Assembly: GCF_025998815.1 (NCBI RefSeq) | Contig: NZ_AP026678.1 | Location: 372,001 to 436,000 of the forward strand | Origin: Ignavibacterium sp. | GTDB lineage: Bacteria; Bacteroidota; Ignavibacteria; Ignavibacteriales; Ignavibacteriaceae | Direction of reading: 5' to 3' | DNA length: 64,000 bases | Shown here: piece by piece, positions 1 to 9,523 of the stretch | Numbering within the stretch: the first letter of the stretch is position 1 | Layout of the letters: each line of letters opens with the position of its first letter | Notes under the pieces: model-generated | What the model was told of the DNA's origin: nothing | The model's database searches: none | What the model saw: only the letters and a program-made list of their open reading frames with translations | Translations under genes and position numbers: made by a program

Positions 1-2031
1 AGTGGTGGTAATTACTACTCGTTTTATAAATTGAGTAATGTATTAACAAATCCAACACTTGAAGGAATTAGAATAACTGTACCTTTTTATGGTGGTGCAC
101 CAAATGCTAATCAACTTGGCGGTGGAAGTTTATTAATCGAAGTAAATGGTAGCCATGTTAAAACAGCTCCGATTTTCAGAGATGGATATGTTTACTTTGC
201 TCATTCTATCAGAAATTCAGTTTATCCAAGTTACTCGAGCGTTAAGTATGTAAAAGTTAATGCAGACTCTGCTACGGTTACCGAAAGTGCTGAGCTTGGT
301 GCTGATGGATACTGGTATTTTTATCCAACCCTTGCTGTCGACCCGGATGGAAATATCGCTATAACTTGTTCACGCTCAGGTCTTACCGAATACATTGGTT
401 CATATTACATAACAAGAAGAGCTACAGATCCGCCCGGCTTAAGTGGAGCTTACCTGCTTTCACCCGGATTAGGAAACTATGTTAAAGATTTTGGTTCCGG
501 TAGAAACCGGTGGGGTGATTACTTTGGAATATTTTTAGACCCAGCTGATCCTTATGAATTCTGGCTCTTCCCAGAACACGCTGCTGCTACAAACACCTGG
601 GGAACTACAGTAGCAAAAATCAGAATGAAGCCATATCCAGGTATCTATCCTTTCGTGCAATCTACACTACTTAATTTTGGAGATGTAGAAGTAGGATTTG
701 CCAGTGATACTTTGGATGTAGTAATTGCCAATTATGGTGATTCTTCTTTGATAATTTATAGCATGCCTGACTCATTAGGAGATTTTCACAGAGTATCTTC
801 ACACACTTTTCCAATTACTCTGAATACATTCGATTCGTTAACTGTTAGTTTTCTGTTTACTCCAACTGTTCAGGCAGACACAAATCTGTATTATTATGTC
901 ACAAATAACTCGACTTCATTTACAGGTTTTGTCTTAAGAGGAAATGGATTTGTAATCAATCCTGGTCTTGATGGAAGGTTTTACGCGGTTTCAGGTTCAA
1001 ACAATAATGGAAATTTCGTGTTAGTAGACGAAACCAACGGCTCAGGTTCGAACATAGGTGCTACTAACTTTAATGATTTAATTGATGTTGCAATCAATCC
1101 AAAAACCAGTATTGCTTATGGTCTTAGAGTTCCTTCTTTACTCGAATCTAATATAGTAAGAATAAACGCTGAAGCCGGAGATGCTTATCAATATTTTAAT
1201 GTACCTGTTCCTGATTTATATTCAATTGCGTTTGATACATCTGGTACATTATACGGCATTACTGTTCCTGATTTATATTCAATTGCGTTTGATACATCTG
1301 GTACATTATACGGCATTAAAAAAACAGGCGAAATTTACACTATAGATATTCCGACTGGTGACACACTGTATGTAACAAAAGCTCAGTCAACATTATTATC
1401 ATTCGCTTTTGATCCAACCACAAATGATTTATATGCATCAGTAAGGAATGTTATTGGAACTATAAAAGACCGTATTGTTAAAATTGACCTTACAACAGGA
1501 GATACAACACACATTGGCAGAACAGGTTTTAATGTTAATACAGTAAATATTGAATTCAATGATGCCGGAGAAATGTTTGGTATCAAAGGAACTTTAACAC
1601 AGACATCTGATTTCTTTGCAATTGATAAAACTACTGGTACCGGAACATTGATTGGCTCTGTTGGATTGCAAGGACTAACAGGTTTAGCAAGAACAAGAGG
1701 ATTAGTTTCTGTTAATGATAAAAATTCGTTGGTACCAGAGCAATTTGCATTATATCAGAACTATCCTAATCCTTTTAATCCTTCAACAACGATCAGGTTT
1801 TCATTACCGGTTAGTTCAAATGTAAGACTTCAGGTTTATAATCTTTTAGGTGAGGTTGTTAAAGATATTGTCAGTTCAAATTTACCTGCTGGTACTCATA
1901 CATTCTCCTGGAATGCAGATAACAACAGAAACCTGAAAGTTACAAGTGGTATATATTTTTACAGATTAGTTGCCGATGGTGTCGATGGCTCAAAATATTC
2001 TGAAGTAAGAAAGATGATATTACTCAAATAA
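1..2031 (+). CDS. Secreted protein with T9SS C-terminal sorting domain (5' truncated)
   Basis: The reading frame is open from base 1, so the N-terminus and any signal peptide lie outside the window; 676 residues are visible. A TTG at base 31 is not a convincing start. Residues about 220-320 look like an Ig-like choice-of-anchor-D/ASH-type module, and a beta-rich repetitive region follows. The last ~90 residues carry the sorting signature NYPNPFNPSTTIRFSLP, followed by VYNLLGEVV and GIYFYRL, the hallmark of type IX secretion cargo in Bacteroidota/Ignavibacteriota. It is inferred to be exported through the outer membrane by T9SS. The substrate or function of the N-terminal part is not recognised. 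A 57-bp perfect tandem duplication sits in the middle. A rho-independent terminator follows the stop. Confidence 0.85.
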   Translation, partial: SGGNYYSFYKLSNVLTNPTLEGIRITVPFYGGAPNANQLGGGSLLIEVNGSHVKTAPIFRDGYVYFAHSIRNSVYPSYSSVKYVKVNADSATVTESAELGADGYWYFYPTLAVDPDGNIAITCSRSGLTEYIGSYYITRRATDPPGLSGAYLLSPGLGNYVKDFGSGRNRWGDYFGIFLDPADPYEFWLFPEHAAATNTWGTTVAKIRMKPYPGIYPFVQSTLLNFGDVEVGFASDTLDVVIANYGDSSLIIYSMPDSLGDFHRVSSHTFPITLNTFDSLTVSFLFTPTVQADTNLYYYVTNNSTSFTGFVLRGNGFVINPGLDGRFYAVSGSNNNGNFVLVDETNGSGSNIGATNFNDLIDVAINPKTSIAYGLRVPSLLESNIVRINAEAGDAYQYFNVPVPDLYSIAFDTSGTLYGITVPDLYSIAFDTSGTLYGIKKTGEIYTIDIPTGDTLYVTKAQSTLLSFAFDPTTNDLYASVRNVIGTIKDRIVKIDLTTGDTTHIGRTGFNVNTVNIEFNDAGEMFGIKGTLTQTSDFFAIDKTTGTGTLIGSVGLQGLTGLARTRGLVSVNDKNSLVPEQFALYQNYPNPFNPSTTIRFSLPVSSNVRLQVYNLLGEVVKDIVSSNLPAGTHTFSWNADNNRNLKVTSGIYFYRLVADGVDGSKYSEVRKMILLK
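1205..1318 (+). repeat. 57-bp perfect in-frame tandem duplication
   Basis: Bases 1205-1261 and 1262-1318 are identical, adding 19 residues (containing DLYSIAFDTSGTLYGI) twice in a row to the T9SS cargo protein. Being a multiple of three, it keeps the frame. The lack of any mismatch suggests a recent duplication or an assembly effect. Confidence 0.95.
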
Positions 2032-2050
2032 TTTTAACTTAATCTTTTAT

Positions 2051-2077
2051 AAAGCCGGACTTATGTCCGGTTTTTTT
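2051..2077 (+). terminator. Rho-independent terminator after the T9SS cargo gene
   Basis: Stem CCGGAC (2055-2060), loop TTAT, GTCCGG (2065-2070), then seven T residues. It lies about 20 bases after the stop at 2031. Confidence 0.85.
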
Positions 2078-2101
2078 ATGTCTGATAACCATTGATAGTT
2101 C

Positions 2102-2132
2102 TTGATTAGATAAGTTTATTACACTATTTTTG
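2102..2132 (+). promoter_or_regulatory. Bacteroidota-type promoter of the CAT tRNA
   Basis: TTG at 2102-2104, exactly 20 bases of spacer, then TATTTTTG at 2125-2132, matching the Bacteroidota sigma consensus TTTG-N19-21-TAnnTTTG. The tRNA begins 13 bases after the -7 element. The same spacing recurs at three other genes in the window. Confidence 0.7.
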
Positions 2133-2145
2133 TGCACTAAAATTT

Positions 2146-2219
2146 GGGCCCGTAGCTCAGTTGGTTAGAGCATCTGACTCATAATCAGAGGGTCGGTGGT
2201 TCAAGCCCATCCGGGCCCA
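2146..2219 (+). tRNA. tRNA with CAT anticodon (elongator Met, or Ile2)
   Basis: A complete 74-base cloverleaf is visible: acceptor GGGCCCG/CGGGCCC, D-arm GCTC/GAGC, anticodon stem TCTGA/TCAGA around loop CTCATAA (anticodon CAT), T-arm GGTGG/CCATC with loop TTCAAGC, and discriminator A. The 3' CCA is not encoded. The paired 1:72 position and the lack of three G:C pairs in the anticodon stem argue against initiator tRNA. Elongator Met and the lysidine-modified Ile2 form cannot be separated by eye. It has its own promoter and terminator. Confidence 0.95.
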
Positions 2220-2226
2220 CAGTATT

Positions 2227-2258
2227 AACCTCATCAACAAAGATGAGGTTTTATTTTT
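2227..2258 (+). terminator. Rho-independent terminator of the CAT tRNA
   Basis: Stem AACCTCATC (2227-2235) pairs with GATGAGGTT (2242-2250), followed by a T-rich tract. Confidence 0.85.
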
Positions 2259-2271
2259 ATACAAGATTAAC

Positions 2272-2934
2272 ATGTACATCGAATTAATTCCCAAAATATT
2301 CTCTGAAACTTCAACTATAATTGGTAAGGACAGGTATCTCAACTCTGCAGTGCTCATCCCGGTTATAATGACTGAAGGAAGAGAGTACCTTTTATTTGAG
2401 AAGCGATCGGTTTCAGTTCGCCAGCCTGGGGAAATAAGCTTTCCTGGTGGTCACTTTGATAATACTCTTGATTCTGATTTTATGGATACTGCAATCAGAG
2501 AAACAGTAGAAGAGCTGGGCATTCAGAAAAATAAAATCACAATCTTAGGTAAGCTCGGTACTCTCGTTACTCCAATGGGGATTATCGTTGAAACCTTTGT
2601 TTGTAAATTGGATATATCATCCCTTGAAGAACTTAATTATGATAAAAAAGAAGTTGATAAATTATTCCTTGTTCCATTAGATTTTTTTATCAATTCTGAA
2701 CCTGAAATTTATGAAAATCAGTTGCAGTTACATCCGTATATTGTTGATGAAAATGGTGAGAAAATTGATTTGCTCCCGGTTAAGGCATTAGGATTACCTG
2801 AGCGATATGCTAATCCCTGGAAAAAAGGAAAACACAGGGTCCTGGTTTACAGGTATGAGAACGAAATTATATGGGGAATTACAGCAGAACTAATTTTTGA
2901 ATTAGTCAATAGATTAAGGAAATTAAGTGAATAG
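2272..2934 (+). CDS. Nudix hydrolase, CoA pyrophosphatase-like
   Basis: A 220-residue protein. Around residues 43-84 it shows LLFEKRSVSV, then PGEISFPGG and AIRETVEELGI, i.e. the UPF0035/CoA-pyrophosphatase motif next to a Nudix box (REtvEELG carries the metal-binding glutamates). The family cleaves CoA or related nucleoside diphosphate derivatives to limit toxic or oxidised forms. The usual E after the GG of the upstream motif is D here. The last eight bases overlap the next gene, so the two are probably co-translated. No strong Shine-Dalgarno precedes the ATG, which follows the tRNA terminator closely. Confidence 0.82.
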   Translation: MYIELIPKIFSETSTIIGKDRYLNSAVLIPVIMTEGREYLLFEKRSVSVRQPGEISFPGGHFDNTLDSDFMDTAIRETVEELGIQKNKITILGKLGTLVTPMGIIVETFVCKLDISSLEELNYDKKEVDKLFLVPLDFFINSEPEIYENQLQLHPYIVDENGEKIDLLPVKALGLPERYANPWKKGKHRVLVYRYENEIIWGITAELIFELVNRLRKLSE

Positions 2935-3568
2935 AACAATTAAATATCTCATTTGGGATTGGAACGGTACACTATTTAATGATGTTCAATTAGGTGTAGA
3001 TATTATTAATAAGTTATTAAATCAAAATAACTTATCCCAAATTACCTACGAAAGATATCGTGATATTTTTACTTTTCCTGTATCTGATTATTATAAAACC
3101 GCCGGTTTTGACTTTAGCAAAACTTCCTTCGAGATATTGGGAAAGCTGTTTATGGATGAATATGAGAAACGAAAATATGAGATGAATTTATTCGATGGAG
3201 CACGGGAGATACTTGAGCTGGCAAAAAATATGGGAATAGGGCAATCAGTGCTGAGTGCATATAAACATGATACTTTAGTGGAAATTCTCAAACATTATCA
3301 GATATCTGAATACTTTGAGAATATATCTGGACTTGATAACATCTATGCCGGTAGTAAAGAGCATTTAGGTATTGAGCTTAGAAAGAAATTGAATTTTAGG
3401 AAAGAGGAAATTTTATTTATCGGAGATACATTACACGATGCAGATGTTGCAAAAGCAATGGATGTAAACTGTGTTCTTATCTCTAATGGTCATCAGTCAG
3501 CCAGGAGACTATTGGCTAATGGCAATATTGTTCTTTCCAATATCAGAGAATTAAAAAACCTGATCTAA
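2927..3568 (+). CDS. HAD-superfamily phosphatase
   Basis: A 213-residue protein starting at GTG inside the end of the Nudix gene (8-base overlap). The N-terminal DWNGTLF motif holds the catalytic Asp11, but the second Asp of the usual DxD is replaced by Asn13. A helical cap follows, and motif IV is GDTLHDADVAKAM near residue 167. This matches phosphoglycolate-phosphatase-like HAD hydrolases; the natural substrate is unknown. The Asp-to-Asn change in motif I is seen in some HAD subfamilies and might reduce or shift activity. Coupling with a Nudix enzyme suggests a shared nucleotide or metabolite clean-up role, which is inference only. Confidence 0.8.
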   Translation: MNRTIKYLIWDWNGTLFNDVQLGVDIINKLLNQNNLSQITYERYRDIFTFPVSDYYKTAGFDFSKTSFEILGKLFMDEYEKRKYEMNLFDGAREILELAKNMGIGQSVLSAYKHDTLVEILKHYQISEYFENISGLDNIYAGSKEHLGIELRKKLNFRKEEILFIGDTLHDADVAKAMDVNCVLISNGHQSARRLLANGNIVLSNIRELKNLI

Positions 3569-3615
3569 AAATACTTCATATTTTATAAATCGAACCCGTA
3601 AAAATTAAATATCTT

Positions 3616-3708
3616 ATCATTCATCAATCTATCCATCATTTCCATTAATTCAATCATTCATCCATTCATTCCCATTCATTCATTCCCATTCATTCATTCT
3701 TTCTTTTC
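3616..3708. repeat. Simple-sequence tract of CATT/ATTC units
   Basis: About 90 bases dominated by CATTCATTC, CCATTCATT and related tetranucleotide words between two convergent genes. The right end runs into the stop codon and last codons of the minus-strand sugar decarboxylase (stop at 3694-3696). No promoter or RNA gene is seen here. Confidence 0.85.
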
Positions 3709-4638
3709 AATTAATCTTTTGAAATATTCAAGCGTTCTTTTAATGCCTTCGGTTCTGGAAACCTTTGGTTCCCATCCCAAAATTTGCTTAGCTTTTGAAA
3801 TGTCTGGCTGTCGTACCTTAGGATCATCTTCCGGTAATGGATGATATGAAATTTTACTTTTAGATCCGGTTAAATTTAGTACCTCTTCTGCAAATTGCTG
3901 TATAGTTATTTCATCCGGATTACCAATGTTTACCGGATAAATCTCATCAGATAACATTAACCTGTAAATACCTTCAATAAGGTCATCTACATAACAGAAG
4001 CTTCGTGTCTGAGACCCATCACCAAAAATAGAAAGAGGTTCACCCCTGAGTGCCTGTCCGATAAAGGTTGGTAATACCCGTCCGTCGTTCAGTCTCATTC
4101 TCGGTCCGTATGTATTAAAAATCCTCACAATTCTAGTTTGTAATCCGTGATAACGATTATATGCCATTGTAAGAGATTCGGCAAATCGTTTGGCTTCATC
4201 ATAAACTCCACGCGGACCAACCGGATTTACATTTCCCCAATAGTCTTCATTCTGTGGATGGATAAGCGGATCCCCGTAAACTTCTGATGTTGATGCAAGC
4301 AGAAATACTGCATTCTTCTCTTTTGCAAGCCCGAGTGCTTTGTGTGTTCCTAACGAACCAACCTTTAATGTCTGAATAGGTAACTTTAAGTAATCAATTG
4401 GGCTTGCCGGTGAAGCAAAATGTAAAATGAAATCAACTTTCCCGGGAACATGAATAAAATTTGTTACATCGTGTTTAATAAATTGAAAGTTATCATTGCC
4501 AAAAAGGTGGGCTATATTATCCGGATTTCCCGTGATAAAATTATCAATACATATTACTTTAAATCCTTCGGATATAAGGCGATCACAAAGATGAGAACCC
4601 AAAAACCCTGCTCCGCCGGTAACAACAGCAGTCTTCAT
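3694..4638 (-). CDS. UDP-glucuronate decarboxylase (UDP-xylose synthase family)
   Basis: A 314-residue short-chain dehydrogenase/reductase of the extended NAD-dependent epimerase type. GGAGFLGSH at residues 8-16 binds NAD, and the catalytic pair is Tyr146-x3-Lys150 in YDEAK. Motifs such as [21 protein letters not shown] and [10 protein letters not shown] are typical of UXS enzymes that turn UDP-glucuronate into UDP-xylose. The upstream gene makes UDP-glucuronate, and the two overlap by one base (TGATG), so coupling supports the assignment. A related UDP-sugar epimerase is the main alternative. It supplies precursors for the surface polysaccharide locus. Confidence 0.88.
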   Translation of the reverse strand: MKTAVVTGGAGFLGSHLCDRLISEGFKVICIDNFITGNPDNIAHLFGNDNFQFIKHDVTNFIHVPGKVDFILHFASPASPIDYLKLPIQTLKVGSLGTHKALGLAKEKNAVFLLASTSEVYGDPLIHPQNEDYWGNVNPVGPRGVYDEAKRFAESLTMAYNRYHGLQTRIVRIFNTYGPRMRLNDGRVLPTFIGQALRGEPLSIFGDGSQTRSFCYVDDLIEGIYRLMLSDEIYPVNIGNPDEITIQQFAEEVLNLTGSKSKISYHPLPEDDPKVRQPDISKAKQILGWEPKVSRTEGIKRTLEYFKRLIEKKE

Positions 4639-5966
4639 CAGTTATTACCCTTTATGGCTTTTCTTCCGATACTGTAATAAGTAAAACCTTGTTCTTCCAT
4701 GTCATCGAGATCATAAACATTTCTGCCGTCAAATATCAAAGGTTCTTTCAATAGTGATTTAACTTTTGTAAAATCAGGATTCCTGAATTCATTCCACTCA
4801 GTAAATATCAATAAAGCGTCAGCATCCGTAAGTGCATCATACATATTTTCAGCATATTCAATCTTATCATTCAGATAGAATTTAGCGTTTTCCATTGCTG
4901 CAGGATCAAAGGCTTTAACACTTGCTCCATTTTCTAGCAGCATGGTAATAACCGGCACACTCGGTGCTTCTCTCATATCATCTGTATTAGGTTTAAAAGC
5001 CAATCCCCATACAGCAAATTTTTTACCTCTTATATTATTGTTGAAATGCCTTTTAATTTTATTAAAAAATCTCAAACGCTGTTCTTTATTTATTTTATCT
5101 ACAAGAGTTAGCAATGTTAACTCAGAGCCAAAATCGAGGGAAGTTTTAATTAAAGCATTAACATCTTTTGGGAAACAAGAACCGCCGTAGCCAATACCGG
5201 GGAAAAGAAATCTTTTACCAATTCTTGTATCACTGCCCATTCCTTTTCTAACCAAATCAACATTTGCTCCGGCTTTCTCGCAGAAATTCGCAAGCTCATT
5301 CATAAATGTTATTCTTGTAGCAAGATAACTATTTGCAGCATATTTAGTCACCTCTGCACTTCGGATATCCATTTCAATTATAGGATTACCTTGCCTTACG
5401 AACGGTTCGTATAAACTGCGTAATAACTTAAATGCTTTTTCCGATTCAGCACCAATAACTATTCTGTCAGGTTTCATAAAATCATCTACTGCAAAACCTT
5501 CTCTGAGAAATTCAGGATTGCTTGCAACATCAAAGGATTTTGCACCTTTCTGAAAAAGAATTTCTTTAACCTTTGCAACAGTACCAACCGGCACTGTACT
5601 TTTGTTTACTATAAGTTTATAGTTCGAATTATCTTTTAACAGATCACCAATCTCAGAAGCGATTTCCATAACATGAGTTAAATCTGCTGAACCATCTTCA
5701 CCTTGCGGAGTGGGAAGACACAGGAATATTGCTTCAGCAAAATCTACTGCTTCCTTTAGGTCATTAGTAAATCTTAATCGTTTCTGATTAAAGTTTCTCT
5801 GGTATAATAATTCAAGTCCGGGTTCATAAATTGTAACTTGTCCGGCATTCAGCTTTTTGAGTTTTTCAGGATTATTATCAACACAAATTACATTGTTTCC
5901 CATTTCGGCAAAACAGGTTCCCGATACCAGTCCGACATAACCTGTTCCGATTACAGCAAGTTTCAT
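4638..5966 (-). CDS. ugd: UDP-glucose 6-dehydrogenase
   Basis: A 442-residue UDP-glucose/GDP-mannose dehydrogenase. The Rossmann motif GTGYVGL is at residues 7-13, the central domain carries NPEFLREG, and the catalytic cysteine is Cys264 in [10 protein letters not shown]. The C-terminal domain has the usual [14 protein letters not shown] motif. It oxidises UDP-glucose to UDP-glucuronate with two NAD+. Its stop overlaps the start of the decarboxylase by one base. A Shine-Dalgarno AAGGAG lies slightly far upstream. This differs from the second UDP-sugar dehydrogenase at 30.8-32.1 kb, which resembles the UDP-HexNAc branch. Confidence 0.93.
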   Translation of the reverse strand: MKLAVIGTGYVGLVSGTCFAEMGNNVICVDNNPEKLKKLNAGQVTIYEPGLELLYQRNFNQKRLRFTNDLKEAVDFAEAIFLCLPTPQGEDGSADLTHVMEIASEIGDLLKDNSNYKLIVNKSTVPVGTVAKVKEILFQKGAKSFDVASNPEFLREGFAVDDFMKPDRIVIGAESEKAFKLLRSLYEPFVRQGNPIIEMDIRSAEVTKYAANSYLATRITFMNELANFCEKAGANVDLVRKGMGSDTRIGKRFLFPGIGYGGSCFPKDVNALIKTSLDFGSELTLLTLVDKINKEQRLRFFNKIKRHFNNNIRGKKFAVWGLAFKPNTDDMREAPSVPVITMLLENGASVKAFDPAAMENAKFYLNDKIEYAENMYDALTDADALLIFTEWNEFRNPDFTKVKSLLKEPLIFDGRNVYDLDDMEEQGFTYYSIGRKAIKGNN

Positions 5967-6018
5967 CTGGAAAAATTTCTCCTTTCAGATTTATATTTTA
6001 TTCTGAATCAATTAAAAA

Positions 6019-6026
6019 CAAAAATA
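6019..6026 (-). promoter_or_regulatory. Possible -7 element upstream of ugd
   Basis: The minus strand reads TATTTTTG at 6026-6019, 53 bases before the ugd start. A TTG at the ideal 20-base distance is missing (the nearest is 16 bases away), so this is a weak candidate. Confidence 0.35.
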
Positions 6027-6143
6027 GATAAAACTATCTTAACAATTAGTGATATACATAAAATGTAGCAGACTTTTTAATCAGGAAATCAATAAAATCT
6101 GTTCATAAGAAAACAATCAGACAGATTCTATTTACCTGATTAT

Positions 6144-7859
6144 TTAATTTTTTATTCCAACTCTTGATTTAACCTGGCGTGCTTCTTCAAGTGAATCATA
6201 AAAGCCTACTCTTACTCTGTACCATATTCCATCTAATTCCGGAAGATTTGCTTCAATTACAAATGCATTATAACCCTGCGACTTTAATCTCTGGGCTTCA
6301 CTTTCTGCTTTCGATTTGTTCCTCCAGGATGATGCCTGAATACAATACTTATATCCATCCGTAAAAATCATTCCGCCAACATTTCTTTCAACATCAAATC
6401 TGTATTCATAATTCAGTGGTAACTTTTCTTTAATATTCTGCGGAGTACCTTTCCCATCATCAAGAGAAATAGTTACTCTTCTGTTCAAAGCTCTGCCTGT
6501 TTCTGTTGAATTATCTGCAACAGGGAAGTCAGGTCCATATCCAAAAACTTTTAATCTCTCTGGCTTTATTCCAGATTTAACAAGGTAATCAAAAACAGAT
6601 TGTGCTCTTTGCAAAGAAAGATTTTTATTTAATTGATACGAACCGGTATTATCCGTATGACCTTCAATTTTCCAGTTAGTTTCGGGATAGTCTTTCATAA
6701 CTTTTACAATTTTATCTAATTCATCAAAAGCTGCCGGAAGAAGATTAGCTTTACCAATTTCAAAATTTATAGCACCTGTTAATACAAACTCGGTCTTTTC
6801 TTTCGGAGGAACTGTAACTTTTTCTTCTAAAGGACAACCAAAACGATTTACTTCAGTGCCTACCGGTGTATTCGGACATAAATCAATATAATCCGGCACT
6901 CCATCCTCATCTGAATCCGGTGGACAACCTCTGCTATCTACTACAACTCCATCTGGTGTATTAGGACACAAATCCAGATAATCCGGCACGCCATCATTGT
7001 CTGTATCCAAAGGGCATCCGTCCAATCCGACTGAAATATTTTTTGGTGTATTAGGACATTTGTCTTTATAATCCGGTATCCCATCTCCATCACCATCCAA
7101 CGGACAACCAAAATTGTCCACCATTACTCCCGGCGGAGTGTCCGGACACATATCAGTATTTATCCGGTACTCCATCGCCGTCAGTATCTTTTACCCCACC
7201 AATCATAGAATTGAAATCCACCCGTTAAAGTGAAGAAAGATATCGTTGTCGCTTCCTCCTGTAATCGAATTTGGTGAATCATCAAGATTATCTGTTGGTA
7301 AGTAATGCATTACTCCGGCAACATTAAAACTCATAAAATCACTTATGGGGAATTTCAAACCAATTTCGCCCTGTGCAAACCAATCGTTCGGGCTATACTT
7401 ATTCTGTTTGTTTCTTTCAAGATCATTTCCATCTACATCTCTCGGTTGGAAATTTATCCATCCGGCTCTTGCTGCTGCGTAAGGATACACAAAATCTAAT
7501 GATGTCAGGGTTAAACTCAATCCACCTGATGCCATTATCAACTGTGTCCGGAATTCATCAAGAGGTGGATAAGCAACTCTGTATGCAGGTCTTCCGTTAC
7601 TTCTGGCATATCCAAAAGCTCCGTTGACTGTTATACCGAAGATCGCAGCATCCTCAGTAGAAAAATAATAATCGCCCAGAAGTCTGATGAAATAATCCAC
7701 ATCAGAATTTCTGAAATCTGATTTTGTATATGTAACCCCACCTTCAATACCAAGCCCGGTTTTTGATGATAGAGGATTAGTCATCTTCCCCAGTTTGTAC
7801 TGTGCAAATGAAGAAGAGATTAAAATGAGAAGCATAGCCAGCGTGAAATAGTTTTTCAT
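6144..7859 (-). pseudogene. OmpA-family outer-membrane protein with TSP3 repeats and SPOR domain (frameshifted)
   Basis: Read as one gene of about 570 residues. The N-terminal part (7859-7203) has a signal peptide and a beta-barrel-like region. Thrombospondin type 3 calcium-binding repeats follow (GDGIPDYKDKCPNTP and relatives), then an OmpA C-terminal peptidoglycan-binding domain (FEIGKANLLPAA, IEGHTDNTGSY, NRRVTISL) and a C-terminal SPOR domain. Frame breaks occur at three points: extra bases near 7220, 7198 and 7155. Removing one base at each gives a smooth join, with GVKDTDGDGVPDKYDMCPDTP restored as a perfect TSP3 repeat. The three shifts sum to three, so the frame is regained. It may tether the outer membrane to peptidoglycan. 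Whether the gene is dead or the sequence wrong is unresolved. Confidence 0.8.
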
Positions 7860-7888
7860 TTTATTCTCTGTTTGTTGATGGAAAATTT

Positions 7889-9522
7889 CTACATTTGATA
7901 ACTTAATTTAAGCATAATTGAATTTTTTTTGCCAATTTTGAATGGAGTTGTCCTGAAAGATTCATCATCGGAAATATCTGTGTATATATAGTTAAGCATA
8001 ACCGAAACGGGTATAATCGGACTGTAACTGATATTAAACTCTATTCCTTTTTCATATCTCTTTGAGCCATAAAGGAATTCAGGATAAGGAGAGCGATATT
8101 GCTCAACCGGATCTTCCGTTTTTCCTTTTCTGAAATACCATAGATTAATTTCTGAACTTAATGCTGCAGTAAAAGTTTTTTTAATCCCACCAGCAATCAC
8201 ATCACCGTTACTTTCAATCCAGTGACCCATCTTATATCCGTCGTTGCTGTAAAGCTGAGCATCTACGGAATTCATATACACGAAAGGATTTACTCTGCTG
8301 TATTCAAGAAATAATTTCAATTGCGGTAGCAGATTATAAGACTCAATCCCACACTGTAAAAGCAACAGCAGAAAGATTCCCACCTTCAAACAAACTGTTG
8401 AATGATAATTCATCTATAAAAAGAGTAGAATAAAATTTTGTTTGAATAATTCTGTTCATATAAGAAAAATCCATAAACATCTGTGCATTGCCTGTAGCAG
8501 AGGCGTTTCCCGTTCCAAGATAATGATCTGCAACCCTGAAGAACATAATTGGAATAAAATAAATTGGCTGAATTCTTTCGCTATAAATTATTGACTCTCC
8601 GACACTCAAACTAAGATTGTCAGTTGGGTAAAAGGATAAAGAATGAAATGCAATATACTTCGGTACTTCAAGTATAGTTGTTCTTCCCGGAATGGAGTTG
8701 TATCTGAATGTGTTCGAATCGGGCACATTCGACTGAAGAAATCCATGAAAATAAAAGAAACTTAACCAATCTGCGGGTTTGAAATCTAATCTGATAAAAG
8801 GGAAGGGAGGAGCTTTATCCGACAAAATTATCTTTCCGGAATTTCCGCTGCCGAAAGTAAGATAATCTTTATTTAATGATACGGATCCACCATGACCAAT
8901 CAAAAGCAATGCTTGCTGTAACCTCATCATATTCAAAAGCATTCTTCTTTTCCTTGGTTATACTTACTGAATGCTCTCTTGTAAACCTTTTACTCTTATC
9001 GAGATTATCACCAGTCTCTTCATTATCAAAAAACTTTACAGAATAACTCCAGTTTTTTCCATAATAACCACTAATTGAAAAACCATTTCTTCTGATAACA
9101 AGACTTTTATCATAAAAACTTCCTGCTTCAACTGAGAGAACAGGATCAGCATAAAAAGAAAAATCATTGCTGTAATATTCAAATAACCTTAAACGATTTC
9201 TGGTTTTAATAAACTCGGACTTTTTTCCATCATCCGGATTTGCTAATAATCTCAATTCCGGTTCAAACTCAATTCTGTATTTCTCCAGTAATTCCTGTTC
9301 AAGCTCACTTAATCTGTTTTTATTGGACTCAAGTTGTACTAAATAGGAGGCAAGAGTTTTGCGGCTCACAGGTTTTAATTCTGAGTGGAATTCAATCACA
9401 CCTTTCGCACTCATTGATTCAAGAAAATCATAGATTGCTGAATCAAATTGATGCTTTGCAGATTGCGAAAAAGATAAATGAGTAAAAAAAATTATTATCG
9501 CCAGAGTGCTTCGAAAACGCAT
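7889..9522 (-). pseudogene. Wzi-like capsule assembly outer-membrane protein (frameshifted)
   Basis: Three overlapping frames (9522-8869, 8942-8343, 8413-7889) join into one protein of about 543 residues if one base is dropped near 8889 and one near 8351. The first join restores FDWSWGSVSLNKDYLTFG, the second AFTVGIESYNLLPQ. A signal peptide starts the protein, and the SRKTLASYL-type N-terminal region and beta-rich remainder (APPFPFIRL) resemble capsule assembly Wzi barrels, which anchor polysaccharide at the outer membrane. It starts two bases beyond the stop of the WecA-like gene, consistent with one operon. Family assignment is by pattern and moderate. Confidence 0.68.
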
Positions 9523-9523
9523 C

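Noticed and set aside
2157-2357. Small minus-strand ORF over the tRNA
   Set aside because: Its translation is the reverse of a tRNA gene, a usual false ORF.
7150-7225. Programmed ribosomal frameshifting in the OmpA gene
   Set aside because: Three separate same-direction shifts with no shared slippery site or stimulatory structure.
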